This document shows positions 41,946-50,290 of a stretch of 62,032 bases of DNA, one piece after another. The notes beneath the pieces are model-generated. The model was given only the letters and a program-made list of their open reading frames with translations, was not told the DNA's origin and did not search any database. The stretch is from the NCBI GenBank assembly GCA_902786665.1, contig CADADN010000014.1, positions 1 through 62,032 on the forward strand. Direction: 5' to 3'. The stretch is from an uncultured Prevotellaceae bacterium. GTDB taxonomy: Bacteria > Bacteroidota > Bacteroidia > Bacteroidales > Bacteroidaceae. A program made the translations under genes and the position numbers. Position 1 is the stretch's first letter; every line of letters begins with the position of its first letter.

Positions 41946-42455
41946 TTACTCAGCGTAACTGCAGTCCTTGCTTATCCAATATGCTTTGCCTTTGTAGGAA
42001 ATCTTATACCAGTTACCCTGTTCGCCCAAATATTTGAATGTGTCTTCAAAATCCACACGCAGTCCGCTGTCCTTTCCTCCTGGTCCCAAGCGCAGGCGCA
42101 CAGGTCCTTCCACCGACACCATCACCTTGTCGGGTTTCTGGTTGGCGCTTCTCTTGGCAAACTGTCCAGACACCCATACAGTTTCTTGTCCCCATCTTAC
42201 CTCATACCATCCGTTGCGATGGCTGAAGGCTTTCAGGTGTTGGCCTTTGTTGAAGCGTGCTCCAGTGTCCTGGTATTCCAGGCCTGGTCCCATGCGTCCA
42301 CGAACACCATTGCCGGTGATTTCGATGTAGTATTCAGTACTTTGATCCACAGCCTCCACATTGGGCACGACATTGGTGCCAAACGAAAAAAGTGGAGTGC
42401 CAGCCATCAGCACTATGGCAAGAATGGCTTTGATTGCAAAATTGTTATTTCTCAT
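41946..42455 (-). CDS. Exported protein with two bacterial SH3-like domains
   Basis: 169 residues from ATG 42455 (RNNNFAIKAILAIVLMAG), chosen over an upstream Met that precedes the promoter. Signal peptide, then two SH3b-like modules, about 45-100 (GVRGRMGPGLEYQDTGARF, GWYEVRWGQETVWVSGQF) and 110-165 (RLRLGPGGKDSGL, GNWYKISYKGKAYWISKD). Such modules bind peptidoglycan or act as protein modules. No enzymatic domain. Confidence 0.8.
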   Translation of the reverse strand: MRNNNFAIKAILAIVLMAGTPLFSFGTNVVPNVEAVDQSTEYYIEITGNGVRGRMGPGLEYQDTGARFNKGQHLKAFSHRNGWYEVRWGQETVWVSGQFAKRSANQKPDKVMVSVEGPVRLRLGPGGKDSGLRVDFEDTFKYLGEQGNWYKISYKGKAYWISKDCSYAE

Positions 42456-42503
42456 TTTTTCTAGTTTATTGTTACCGATTGCTAAAATAGTTATTTTAGT
42501 TGA

Positions 42504-42511
42504 CAAATTTA
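42504..42511 (-). promoter_or_regulatory. -7 promoter element (TAAATTTG) for the SH3 gene
   Basis: Minus-strand TAnnTTTG, 48 nt before the start; supports the shorter start codon. Confidence 0.6.
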
Positions 42512-42531
42512 CTCGTCTATTCCATTATGAT

Positions 42532-44010
42532 TCATTTCTCCCAATGTTTTTTCATATTCGCGAAACGTTTGTAGATGTCTGTTTCATAGGCTGATGGGTC
42601 GCCGATATAACGGGGGTTGGCGATCATGCGAGTCACATCGGCGAAATCCCCACAGGCTCCAAGGTCGACAAGTCCCGTGGCGAACATCTCACGAAGCTCC
42701 GGCAGGAGTTCCTTTGCTTGTATGTCTAGTAGGCTGTGCAGCATCAGTCCGGCCAGGTCGCTGTCTATCCACTGTGTCTTCGGCAGCATCTTCGTGGCGA
42801 AGCGTATTATTTCGCGGAACCATCTGACGACTTCGTTTCGCCGCTCCGGCTGCACGAGTGCGATATGTGCCACTGCAGGGAACACATGGCATTTGAAGAA
42901 CGTTGTAAGACCTTCTTCTTTGACGAAGTTCATCAGCACGTCAAGCCTGTTCTGTCCAAGCAGATATAATGTAGGGACAAATATCTCGTCACCGGCATCA
43001 CCAAAATGATAGTCCATGAAATCGAGGGACTGGCGCAACAATTCCAGGACCACATCGAGACTGCTTTCCTCATTGCCCACTTCGCCTAAAAGGACGGTGC
43101 AGTTGGAAAGGATGCCTGTATAACCATCTGGGTCGTAGTCATCGGGGATTCCGTCGCAAGTCAGGCCTATGTGGTAGAGTACTATTTGCTCCAAGTCGTG
43201 TCTCACTATGTCGCGGGGCAGTTCCAAGATACGTTTGGTCAACTCTTCTGGAAGATACAATGCGGTATCCGTACTCAGTAGTTTGTTGTAGAGCCATTCC
43301 GGACCGTCGAGTTGGAGTGTTTGAGGATACTCAGGATGGCGGTAGGTATATTCCGTGCTGGGACCATAACTCTTGAAGATAGGGTTTTCGCTGGCATGTT
43401 CCAGTCGTTCTTGTATTCTATCTGGATCCCAGTCCAGGCCCTCGTCATAATCTGTTTTGATGGTGAACGAATAATTACCCTCGCCCAGGTTCTTCTTCAT
43501 CAGTGGCAAGTATCGGCTGGCCTCCAAATTGTTGTTGGCCATCAAGAGATGCTTGCCATTGTATCCGAACTCATATTCTATCAGTGGTATGTCATCGGTG
43601 TCCTCTTCAAGCATGTACTTTGTAATGGCAAACGACTTGTCGGGTTCTATGCCCGCCTCCTCGGCCCAGGCGATGGCACCGTACACCCAGTTGTGGGCTT
43701 CATCATAGGAACACTCACGTAGAATGGGACCACGGTCGAGCATCTCTTCCAATTCCTCTTCTTCAAGCCTGAGTCGAAAGAAAGAGTCTTTCACACCGAG
43801 GCAATAGATGTCCACGAGATACATGGCCAAGCTGATACGCCCACCGGTATGCCGTCGGGTGACTATGACGTGCCCCTCGCCACAATCCTTCATAACCTCC
43901 GAAATGTAACAAGTGCCAATCTCCAATGAGCGTGCACGCTGCTTCATAAACTGTTCGGGCGTCAGGAACTGTTGTCCCATTTGCTGTTTCTTATGCTTTT
44001 TCTTTGACAT
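42532..44010 (-). CDS. Large cytoplasmic hypothetical protein, helical repeats at C-terminus
   Basis: 492 residues. Basic start (SKKKHKKQQMGQQFLTPEQF), then an alpha/beta region including a family-like block (GHVIVTRRHTGGRISLAMYL, VDIYCLGVKDSFFR, SYDEAHNWVYGAIAWAEEAG). The C-terminal half is helical and resembles HEAT/DUF1186-type repeats. No signal peptide or catalytic motif. I recognise it as a recurrent Bacteroidota hypothetical but cannot name a function. Confidence 0.65.
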   Translation of the reverse strand: MSKKKHKKQQMGQQFLTPEQFMKQRARSLEIGTCYISEVMKDCGEGHVIVTRRHTGGRISLAMYLVDIYCLGVKDSFFRLRLEEEELEEMLDRGPILRECSYDEAHNWVYGAIAWAEEAGIEPDKSFAITKYMLEEDTDDIPLIEYEFGYNGKHLLMANNNLEASRYLPLMKKNLGEGNYSFTIKTDYDEGLDWDPDRIQERLEHASENPIFKSYGPSTEYTYRHPEYPQTLQLDGPEWLYNKLLSTDTALYLPEELTKRILELPRDIVRHDLEQIVLYHIGLTCDGIPDDYDPDGYTGILSNCTVLLGEVGNEESSLDVVLELLRQSLDFMDYHFGDAGDEIFVPTLYLLGQNRLDVLMNFVKEEGLTTFFKCHVFPAVAHIALVQPERRNEVVRWFREIIRFATKMLPKTQWIDSDLAGLMLHSLLDIQAKELLPELREMFATGLVDLGACGDFADVTRMIANPRYIGDPSAYETDIYKRFANMKKHWEK

Positions 44011-44097
44011 TTTTTTTATTCTTATTTGATTAGGTCATCCATTGTATATCAAGTGTTCATCCTTGTCATTACGAAGATTCCAACATTCATTTTTTGC

Positions 44098-44331
44098 CTA
44101 GTTGATAGTCTCATAACTGATTCCTGTCATTCTTGACAGTTGCCGCACCTTCACTCCCATAAGGCAGAGCAGTCGCCGGAAGTCATCGCGCTGTCTTTTT
44201 CGAGTTTCTGCATATCGGCAGGATGCTCGAGTCCGTATGAAGTTTCCATTTTTTTGAATGGCCGGGTTTACGGAGTCACGGAGAAAAGGAGTAATCGGAA
44301 ACATGTGGATAATCATAAAAACTTTTATCAA
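44098..44331 (-). pseudogene. Decayed 3' end of a REP-associated (IS200-like) transposase
   Basis: A 77-codon frame whose last 30 residues (RQRDDFRRLLCLMGVKVRQL, SRMTGISYETIN) form a helix-turn-helix like the C-terminus of RAYT/Y1 transposases. The catalytic HUH/Tyr part is absent. A second, frameshifted copy of the same end lies at about 60955-61040 with clear nucleotide similarity. A remnant, not an active element. Confidence 0.55.
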
Positions 44332-45723
44332 CTAAAACTTGCTAATTTCGGCCATGAATGACGGTCGGCGACGGTATGTCTCACGAAAATAGCCAGCCAA
44401 TTGATGGGCAGCCGTCTTCCCATCTTTGATTTTCAACATTGACTCCATGGCATAACGTATGCGGGCATAATGCTTGGCACCCATGTTCCGGGCTGCATAG
44501 TCTTTCAGCATCACAACATACTCGGTAAGTATTTCTGAGGAATGTTCATTCCTCACATGAAGGGCATACTTGTCAAACATGTCGAGGGTATGATGGCGGT
44601 CACCCATCAGTAAAGAGAAAAGCTGGTCGCTGTCGTTCTCCGACACATAAATATCAGCCTCGATGCTGGAGCTATACCAAGAGTCCATTTTTGTCTCTGA
44701 AAGCAATTGGGCAAGAAATGCTTTCCATTCTTTTGGAGATACAAGTTGCTTCAGTCGCTCATATAATTCCATGGACCCATTATGGTGAATGAACAGTTGA
44801 CGGCAAAGCGCCAATTGCATCGGCTTGTTGCCCATTCGGGTATGTATTTCAAGTTCCGCCTCCATCCAATCCATCGTGCTATTTCCTTTCTCCTTGGCAA
44901 TTTTAAGACCTCCTTCCACTAAAGAGAAAGCCTTTTTGTAGTCCTTCTTGTCCAAAGTTTTACGGAGTTCGTCTTTTCGTATGTCTGGCAGATAGAGATA
45001 GTTGCTGATAACATCTTGGGCTTTTTTTTCCTGTCCCATTTTCTCTAGCAAGGCGATTTTCTGTCTCACGTATTTCACTATGTCTGATTCATAGGATGCC
45101 TCGCTGATCAGACCATCGAGCAGTCGCAATATCGACTCATCAGACTGTGAGACTGCTGTAGCCCGACGCAGCAAATCGCCAGTGTCAAGGTAGCCCATAT
45201 TCCACAGTTCACATCTCAGTTTTTTCCTGAGAAATGCCACTGTTTCGTCTTTCTCCTCTTGGGACAAGTCCTTGCAGGAGATGCTGTCGACCAACAGGTC
45301 GCCACACTTCTCAAACAGGTCATTCATACCCCATTCGTCCATCTCATCCACATAGTTGAGATCCTCATTGTCTGCCAGTTCAATAAGCCGGATGCACACT
45401 TGTAGAGCAGCGGAGGCATTCCCCATTTCGAGAAGCCGCCGGGCATCGGTCAGAACGTATTCCGCCTCACTGCACACCTCATCCCAGTCTGTTACATCAT
45501 ACGGATGCCATCTGTCACCGATGTTGGTGGTTGCCATAAAGGCATCCTCAAGCCTGCCAATCAGTTCCTCGGCGCCTTCCTCTTCATCAAGATATATATC
45601 GGCCAGGTAATCAGCCAATTTTTCACCGAAGCGTTTGTTGCTCCTGGCATATTCTGTTACAAATGACTTCAAGTCGCCCAATGTGGCGAGGCTCAAAAGG
45701 TCTTTGAGAGATTTCTTTTTCAT
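44332..45723 (-). CDS. Hypothetical TPR-like helical protein, SWIM-protein-associated type
   Basis: 463 residues, strongly helical and acidic, with TPR/HEAT-like periodicity (AALQVCIRLIELADNEDLNY, KKAFSLVEGGLKIAKEKGN). The end YRRRPSFMAEISKF resembles the C-termini of proteins annotated as SWIM zinc-finger family, but no SWIM CxC/CxH finger is visible, so this is a finger-less relative. Expressed from its own -7 box. Function unknown. Confidence 0.65.
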   Translation of the reverse strand: MKKKSLKDLLSLATLGDLKSFVTEYARSNKRFGEKLADYLADIYLDEEEGAEELIGRLEDAFMATTNIGDRWHPYDVTDWDEVCSEAEYVLTDARRLLEMGNASAALQVCIRLIELADNEDLNYVDEMDEWGMNDLFEKCGDLLVDSISCKDLSQEEKDETVAFLRKKLRCELWNMGYLDTGDLLRRATAVSQSDESILRLLDGLISEASYESDIVKYVRQKIALLEKMGQEKKAQDVISNYLYLPDIRKDELRKTLDKKDYKKAFSLVEGGLKIAKEKGNSTMDWMEAELEIHTRMGNKPMQLALCRQLFIHHNGSMELYERLKQLVSPKEWKAFLAQLLSETKMDSWYSSSIEADIYVSENDSDQLFSLLMGDRHHTLDMFDKYALHVRNEHSSEILTEYVVMLKDYAARNMGAKHYARIRYAMESMLKIKDGKTAAHQLAGYFRETYRRRPSFMAEISKF

Positions 45724-45775
45724 GATAAAAAATGGGTTATGCTTTCATCCTCCTTTATTGATTATGTTTGTGGTG

Positions 45776-45783
45776 CAAATTTA
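45776..45783 (-). promoter_or_regulatory. -7 promoter element (TAAATTTG) for the 463-residue protein gene
   Basis: Minus-strand TAnnTTTG followed by CACC, 52 nt before the start codon. Confidence 0.6.
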
Positions 45784-45966
45784 CAATTATTCAAATATTC
45801 TTCAAACTTTTTTCCCAATAATTTGCAACATTGTCAATCCATGGCCACTGTGTCTTTTCAACTAATGTGTCATCTGAGGTGTCTTGGCTGACGATGTCTT
45901 CTTTTTCTGGCTCTTTGTCTGCATCCATGCTGCCATTGTTGATGAGGAGTGTGGCAACAGTTTATT

Positions 45967-45995
45967 ATAAGGGTGTTTTGTACCTTCACCCTATT
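45967..45995 (-). terminator. Hairpin overlapping the stop of the histidine kinase gene
   Basis: Minus strand AATAGGGTG paired with CACCCTTAT across an 11-nt loop, then ATAAAC. It probably ends the two-component transcript. Downstream, 45840-45960 holds no convincing gene. Confidence 0.5.
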
Positions 45996-46884
45996 GTTTT
46001 TGTTGCGAAACCAGAATGGTGAGGATGAAACCAGCATGGCATCCCGACAAAGGCTTTTCTGCAAGGTCGAGCATGCCACCTTGCTGTATCATCATGCGGC
46101 GACTCAGTGAAAGGCCGATACCGCTTCCGCCACGCTTGGTGGTAAAGAATGGAACAAAGAGCGACTGTCGGTTTTCTGCAGGGATGGGCAGACCGTCATT
46201 GCCAATGTGAAGCATCAATTGCTGGCTGTTCGACGGTTCCTCTATTTGTTGTATAACCATTCTTTTGGCTTTTGCTTCCGCTGCGTTCTTTGCCAGGTTA
46301 ATCAGCACTTGCCGCAACATCCCAGCATCAGCACGGACGTTCATATCTGTGGGAATGTCAACCTCCCAATTCAGTTCCGGGTAGGCTTTACAGACATCAT
46401 CAAACATCGGACGAAGAGGTAAATTTGCCAATACAGGTTTTTCCAGTTCCGACATCTTGCGGTAATTCACCACGAAGTTGTTCAGATGGCGGCTGGTGTC
46501 GAATATAGCCTGAATGCCTGGTTCAAGAGGAGAACCTTTCACGTCGTCGCGGTCAAGGAGGGATTGACTGATGCTGGTGATGGGAGCTGTGGCATTCATT
46601 ATCTCGTGGGTCAGCACCCGGGTAAGCCGTTCCCATGATTCCACCTCATTCAGATTCACTTGCTGACGGATGGTTTCTCCCAACTTGTTCAGTGTTTCTT
46701 GCATGGCCCGTTCCCCCGGCAAGAGACCATCGAGAGGAAGGCGGAAGGTGAAATCGTGATTGCGGATGGCCTCTTGCATGAGGTAGGCGCGCAACCGCAA
46801 CTTCCGCTGGTGATACACATGCCATGCAAAACATACCATTATGATGATGCCTATTATGATATAGATTACAATCATTATCTTCAA
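45991..46884 (-). CDS. Sensor histidine kinase without a periplasmic sensor
   Basis: 297 residues. One membrane helix at the N-terminus (IMIVIYIIIGIIIMVCFAWH), a short linker, then the DHp box with phospho-acceptor His (RVLTHEIMNATAPITSIS). The HATPase domain follows: N box VLINLAKNAAEAKAK, G1 LHIGNDGLPI, F box FVPFFTTK, G2 RGGSGIGLSLS. NtrY-like DHp. It follows the response regulator gene (145-nt gap filled by a repeat element); together they face the efflux cluster. The signal is unknown. Confidence 0.9.
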   Translation of the reverse strand: MKIMIVIYIIIGIIIMVCFAWHVYHQRKLRLRAYLMQEAIRNHDFTFRLPLDGLLPGERAMQETLNKLGETIRQQVNLNEVESWERLTRVLTHEIMNATAPITSISQSLLDRDDVKGSPLEPGIQAIFDTSRHLNNFVVNYRKMSELEKPVLANLPLRPMFDDVCKAYPELNWEVDIPTDMNVRADAGMLRQVLINLAKNAAEAKAKRMVIQQIEEPSNSQQLMLHIGNDGLPIPAENRQSLFVPFFTTKRGGSGIGLSLSRRMMIQQGGMLDLAEKPLSGCHAGFILTILVSQQKQ

Positions 46885-46997
46885 TTTTATCTTCGCTGAT
46901 TTTTATCGCGACTCGGCAGAGTTCAATCTTCAATTTTCAATTTTATCTTCGCTGATTTTTGTCGCGACTCGGCAGAGTTCAAGCAAGCTTGACTCTG
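46878..46997. repeat. Duplicated palindromic element between regulator and kinase genes
   Basis: Two direct copies of a 48-bp unit (CAATTTTATCTTCGCTGATT, TTTRTCGCGACTCGGCAGAG) at 46878-46925 and 46935-46982. The second is completed by a hairpin CAGAGTTCAAG, CAAG, CTTGACTCTG (46973-46997). Same family as the two in-frame inserts in the RHS gene at 5150 and 5287. Confidence 0.75.
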
Positions 46998-47029
46998 CTC
47001 TCGCTGCTCCAAAAATTCAATTTTCAATC

Positions 47030-47554
47030 TTATAGTCGTTTCATCTTGTTATAGAGGGTCTGGCGCGTTATGCCCAACATCTCCGCGGCGCGGCTCAGGT
47101 TGCCGTGGCAGTGGTCGATGGCACGCCGGATATGCTGTGCTTCCATCTCGTCGAGGGTGACAATCTCGTTCTGCATGTCGAGCACGTCTTTCAGTTTGCG
47201 CACCAACTCATCATTGTCCCAAGGTTTGGCGATGAAGTCCGAGGCACCGTTTTTCAGTCCCTTCACAGCCAGGCAGACGTCGGCGTATGCTGTCAGCAAT
47301 ACGACAGGAGTCTGGGGATGGTGTTTGCGGATGGTGCGCAGCCAGAACAGTCCCTCGCTGCCACTGTTCACTCCAAGGGTGAAGTTCATGTCAAGCAAGA
47401 TGATGTCAACGGGTTGTTGGGCCATCAGTTTCAGAATGTCATCGGGTTTGGTGGTGGTCAGTATCTGCTCAAACGTGGAGTCGAGCAAATAGCGCATGGC
47501 GGTCAGTACTGCGGCATTGTCGTCAGCGATTAAAATGGTTCCATACTTTTTCAT
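47030..47554 (-). CDS. Response regulator: receiver plus Fis-type HTH, no AAA+ domain
   Basis: 174 residues. The receiver domain has the acidic pair IADDN, the phospho-Asp in IILLDMNF, the Thr in VVLLTAYAD and Lys in FIAKPWDN. After a short linker comes a Fis-family DNA-binding helix-turn-helix (HIRRAIDHCHGNLSRAAEML, GITRQTLYNKMKRL). The sigma-54 ATPase domain of NtrC proteins is missing, so it should act like PrrA/RegA on ordinary promoters. Divergent from the TolC-like gene and a candidate binder of the palindrome found upstream of it. Confidence 0.9.
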   Translation of the reverse strand: MKKYGTILIADDNAAVLTAMRYLLDSTFEQILTTTKPDDILKLMAQQPVDIILLDMNFTLGVNSGSEGLFWLRTIRKHHPQTPVVLLTAYADVCLAVKGLKNGASDFIAKPWDNDELVRKLKDVLDMQNEIVTLDEMEAQHIRRAIDHCHGNLSRAAEMLGITRQTLYNKMKRL

Positions 47555-47600
47555 GGGTGCGAAGGTACAAACAAACCGTCAAAGAATCATACGGCAAGGT

Positions 47601-47615
47601 GTATAATTTTTAGAC
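47601..47615. promoter_or_regulatory. Degenerate palindromic operator upstream of the efflux operon
   Basis: GTATAATTTTTAGAC, differing at three positions from the perfect palindrome GTCTAATTATTAGAC at 53310 and 57721. All three are preceded by AATCATACG. Probable target of the adjacent response regulator (inference). Confidence 0.5.
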
Positions 47616-47665
47616 AATCAGCTTTCCACCGCCCGAAAAAGATTGCGGGTTCCTCGGAAGGAATG

Positions 47666-47673
47666 TATCTTTG
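47666..47673 (+). promoter_or_regulatory. -7 promoter element (TATCTTTG) for the efflux operon
   Basis: TAnnTTTG followed by CAG, 24 nt before ATG 47697. Confidence 0.75.
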
Positions 47674-47696
47674 CAGTGTACAAAAAGAAAAATGGT

Positions 47697-49037
47697 ATGA
47701 GAAAAATCCTATTTGCCATCCTGGCGTTTTATGCTGCACAGACGGAGGCTCAGCCCCGTTGGACGGTGATGCAGTGCATGCAGTATGCCGTGGAGCACAA
47801 CCATGAGGTGAGGCGGGCAGAATTGGAACTCGACAACTACAAGGTGGCCCAAGCCAGTGCTGCCGGACGCTTTCTTCCTGCCGTGGACGCCAGCATCGGT
47901 GCGCAGTATAACTTCGGAAGGGCGATTGACCCGGAAACCAACGGCTATACCGATGTAAGCACCTTTTATAATGGCTATTCTGTTCAGGTTTCGTTGCCGG
48001 TGTTTGATGGATTCAACCGTCTGCATGCGCTGAAGGCTGCCAAGGCAAGCGTGTTGATGGGGCATCAGGCATTGAGGCAGCAGCAGGACCAGATTGCGTT
48101 GAATGTGCTGCAAGCCTACGTCAATGTGGTGTATGATGAGGGTATGGTAAGGATGGCTCAGGAGAAACTGCAGGAAACCGAGTTGCTGTTGCGGCAGACA
48201 CGTCTGTTGGAAGAGGTGGGACGCAAGAGTGCCGCCGATGTGGCATTGGTGGAGTCGCAGCATGCCGAGGCCGACTATGAGGTGACCCGTCAGCAGAACC
48301 TCCTTGCAGCCGCCTTGCTGGAACTGAAAAAAGAGATGGCTTATCCGTTGTCGGACATCCTTTCCGTTGTCTCGCCTTTCGATGATGCCAAATCCAAATC
48401 TCATCAATTAGGGTTTTCTGATTACCATCGACAGGATGCCATGCTGCCTTTTTGTTCTCCATTGCTCCCTACCTTGCAGCAAGCGCAATATCAGGTGGAA
48501 ACATCCAAACATGAGTGGAGCCAGGCTCGCGCCTCCCTTTTCCCTACTCTCTCACTAAGCGCGGGCCTGAGCACCACTTATTACAAGACTTTGCATGCAC
48601 AGACGGTCTCATCCTTTGGAAAGCAATTCAGCAACAACATGGGCGAGTATGTGGGAGTCACGCTGAGCATACCGATTTTCAACCGCATGCAGACGGTGAC
48701 AAACATCCGCAAGGCGAAAAACAATTACCAGATGGCATGCGAGGCTTACGAGCAGAAGCATGCCGAACTGGAAAAACTGAGCCGCGAGGCATGGCTCGAC
48801 TGGCGTGGGTATCTCAAACAGACGGAACAAATGGAGAAAAAGGTGGAGGCCGACTCGCTGGCTTATCAATTGACATACCACCAGTATGGGGAGGGGCTGA
48901 GCACCGCCATCGACCTGCACACCACCTTGGCACAACTGCTGCATTCCAAGGCTACGCTGTTGCAGTGCCGTCTGATGGCCATGGTCAAGGAACAGTTGGT
49001 AAGATACTATCAAGGAATGACGATATGGACAGAGTAA
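47697..49037 (+). CDS. TolC-like outer-membrane efflux protein
   Basis: 446 residues from ATG 47697, which fits the promoter; an in-frame start at 47643 precedes the -7 box. Signal peptide (RKILFAILAFYAAQTEA), then two OEP repeats of long helices (QYAVEHNHEVRRAELELDNY, ALKAAKASVLMGHQALRQQQ; VETSKHEWSQARASLFPTLS). Outer-membrane channel for the HlyD/ABC system encoded downstream. It overlaps the next gene by 13 nt. Confidence 0.92.
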   Translation: MRKILFAILAFYAAQTEAQPRWTVMQCMQYAVEHNHEVRRAELELDNYKVAQASAAGRFLPAVDASIGAQYNFGRAIDPETNGYTDVSTFYNGYSVQVSLPVFDGFNRLHALKAAKASVLMGHQALRQQQDQIALNVLQAYVNVVYDEGMVRMAQEKLQETELLLRQTRLLEEVGRKSAADVALVESQHAEADYEVTRQQNLLAAALLELKKEMAYPLSDILSVVSPFDDAKSKSHQLGFSDYHRQDAMLPFCSPLLPTLQQAQYQVETSKHEWSQARASLFPTLSLSAGLSTTYYKTLHAQTVSSFGKQFSNNMGEYVGVTLSIPIFNRMQTVTNIRKAKNNYQMACEAYEQKHAELEKLSREAWLDWRGYLKQTEQMEKKVEADSLAYQLTYHQYGEGLSTAIDLHTTLAQLLHSKATLLQCRLMAMVKEQLVRYYQGMTIWTE

Positions 49038-50278
49038 TTGAAAAAAAGAAGGGCTTCCATCTGAAAAAGCATGGACCGTATGTTGTTGGTGGATGCCTGC
49101 TGTTGGCCATACTGGGATGGGTGGTTCTCGGCAATCACGCCTCTACTCTGAGAGTGGGGCAAGACGAGTTGACCATCTGTGAGGTGAAGAGCGCGGAATT
49201 CAAGGACTATGTGCGCACCAACGGTCAGGTGCTGCCCATCCAGGTGGTGCAGATATCTCCCGAGGAGGGTGGCATCGTGATGGAGAAAGTCGTCGACGAG
49301 GGTTCGATGGTGCACAAGGGCGATGTCATCGTGCGCCTGAGCAACTCCAACCTCGACTTGCAAATACTGAATGCGGAGTCGGAGTTGGCGGAGAAGCAAA
49401 ACCTGCTGCGCAACACACAGGTGGCCATGCAGCAGGATAGGCTCAACAATCTGACAGAACAGGCGCAAATGGATATGGACACGCACCGCAAACAGCGTAC
49501 TTTCGAGCAAAACAAGCGTCTCTATGATGCGAAAATGATCAACCGTGAGGCTTACGTGCAGTCGCAAGAGGACTATCAGCTGTCGGCACAAAAACGCTCG
49601 TTGGTGGGCCGTCGGCTGAAACAAGACAGCCTCTACCGAAGCGTACAGATGGATCAGATGGAGGATAATCTGCAAAACATGCGCCGGAATGTCATGCTGG
49701 TGAGGAAGCGCAAAAACAAACTTGAGGTGAGGGCCACGGCCACCGGCGAACTGGGACTGCTCGACGTGGAACTGGGTCAGAGCATCCAACCTGGACAGAA
49801 GATTGGTCAGTTGAACGACCTCTCTGACTACAAGGTGCAGGCACAGATAGACGAGCACTATATCGACCGCGTACGTCAAGGACTGACAGCCACCTTCACC
49901 CGTGGAGACAAAAAATACCAACTTCAGGTGCGCAAGGTCTATCCCGAGGTCCGTGAGGGCAAGTTCCGTTGCGACTTCGTCTTCAATGGCGAGCGGCCCG
50001 AGAACATCCGCACAGGCCAGACCTATTACATTGACCTGGAACTGGGCCAGCCCGAGCAGGCCATCCTCATCCCTCGCGGCACATTTTTCCAGACCACAGG
50101 AGGCCAGTGGATTTTCGTGCTCGATAAGAGTGGAACCAAGGCTTATCGCCGCAACATCCGCATTGGCCGCCAAAATCCGCAGTACTACGAAGTGCTCGAA
50201 GGACTGGAGCCTGGAGAGCGCGTTGTCACCAGCGGATACGAGGCATACAAAGACAATGAAGTTTTGGTAATCATGTAG
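49025..50278 (+). CDS. HlyD/RND-type periplasmic adaptor (MacA-like)
   Basis: 417 residues from ATG 49025; the frame is open 510 nt further upstream, but that is a shadow of the TolC-like gene. One membrane anchor (YVVGGCLLLAILGWVVLGN), lipoyl half-motifs (VLPIQVVQISPEEGGIVMEK, NKLEVRATATGELGLLDVEL), a coiled-coil hairpin rich in Gln/Glu between them, then beta-barrel and membrane-proximal domains ending LEPGERVVTSGYEAYKD. Links the permeases to the TolC-like channel. Confidence 0.92.
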   Translation: MDRVIEKKKGFHLKKHGPYVVGGCLLLAILGWVVLGNHASTLRVGQDELTICEVKSAEFKDYVRTNGQVLPIQVVQISPEEGGIVMEKVVDEGSMVHKGDVIVRLSNSNLDLQILNAESELAEKQNLLRNTQVAMQQDRLNNLTEQAQMDMDTHRKQRTFEQNKRLYDAKMINREAYVQSQEDYQLSAQKRSLVGRRLKQDSLYRSVQMDQMEDNLQNMRRNVMLVRKRKNKLEVRATATGELGLLDVELGQSIQPGQKIGQLNDLSDYKVQAQIDEHYIDRVRQGLTATFTRGDKKYQLQVRKVYPEVREGKFRCDFVFNGERPENIRTGQTYYIDLELGQPEQAILIPRGTFFQTTGGQWIFVLDKSGTKAYRRNIRIGRQNPQYYEVLEGLEPGERVVTSGYEAYKDNEVLVIM

Positions 50279-50290
50279 TACAATATCAAT

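Noticed and set aside
42704-43722. Plus-strand frames inside the 492-residue hypothetical
   Set aside because: No recognisable motifs; codon pattern fits the minus-strand gene.
45895-45980. Short basic ORF (about 24 codons, MAAWMQTKSQKKKTSS) after the histidine kinase
   Set aside because: No promoter, no ribosome site that I can judge and no family; could be real but is not supported.
48515-49024. Longer HlyD-type adaptor start
   Set aside because: The extra 170 codons are out-of-frame TolC sequence; ATG 49025 gives a proper membrane anchor.
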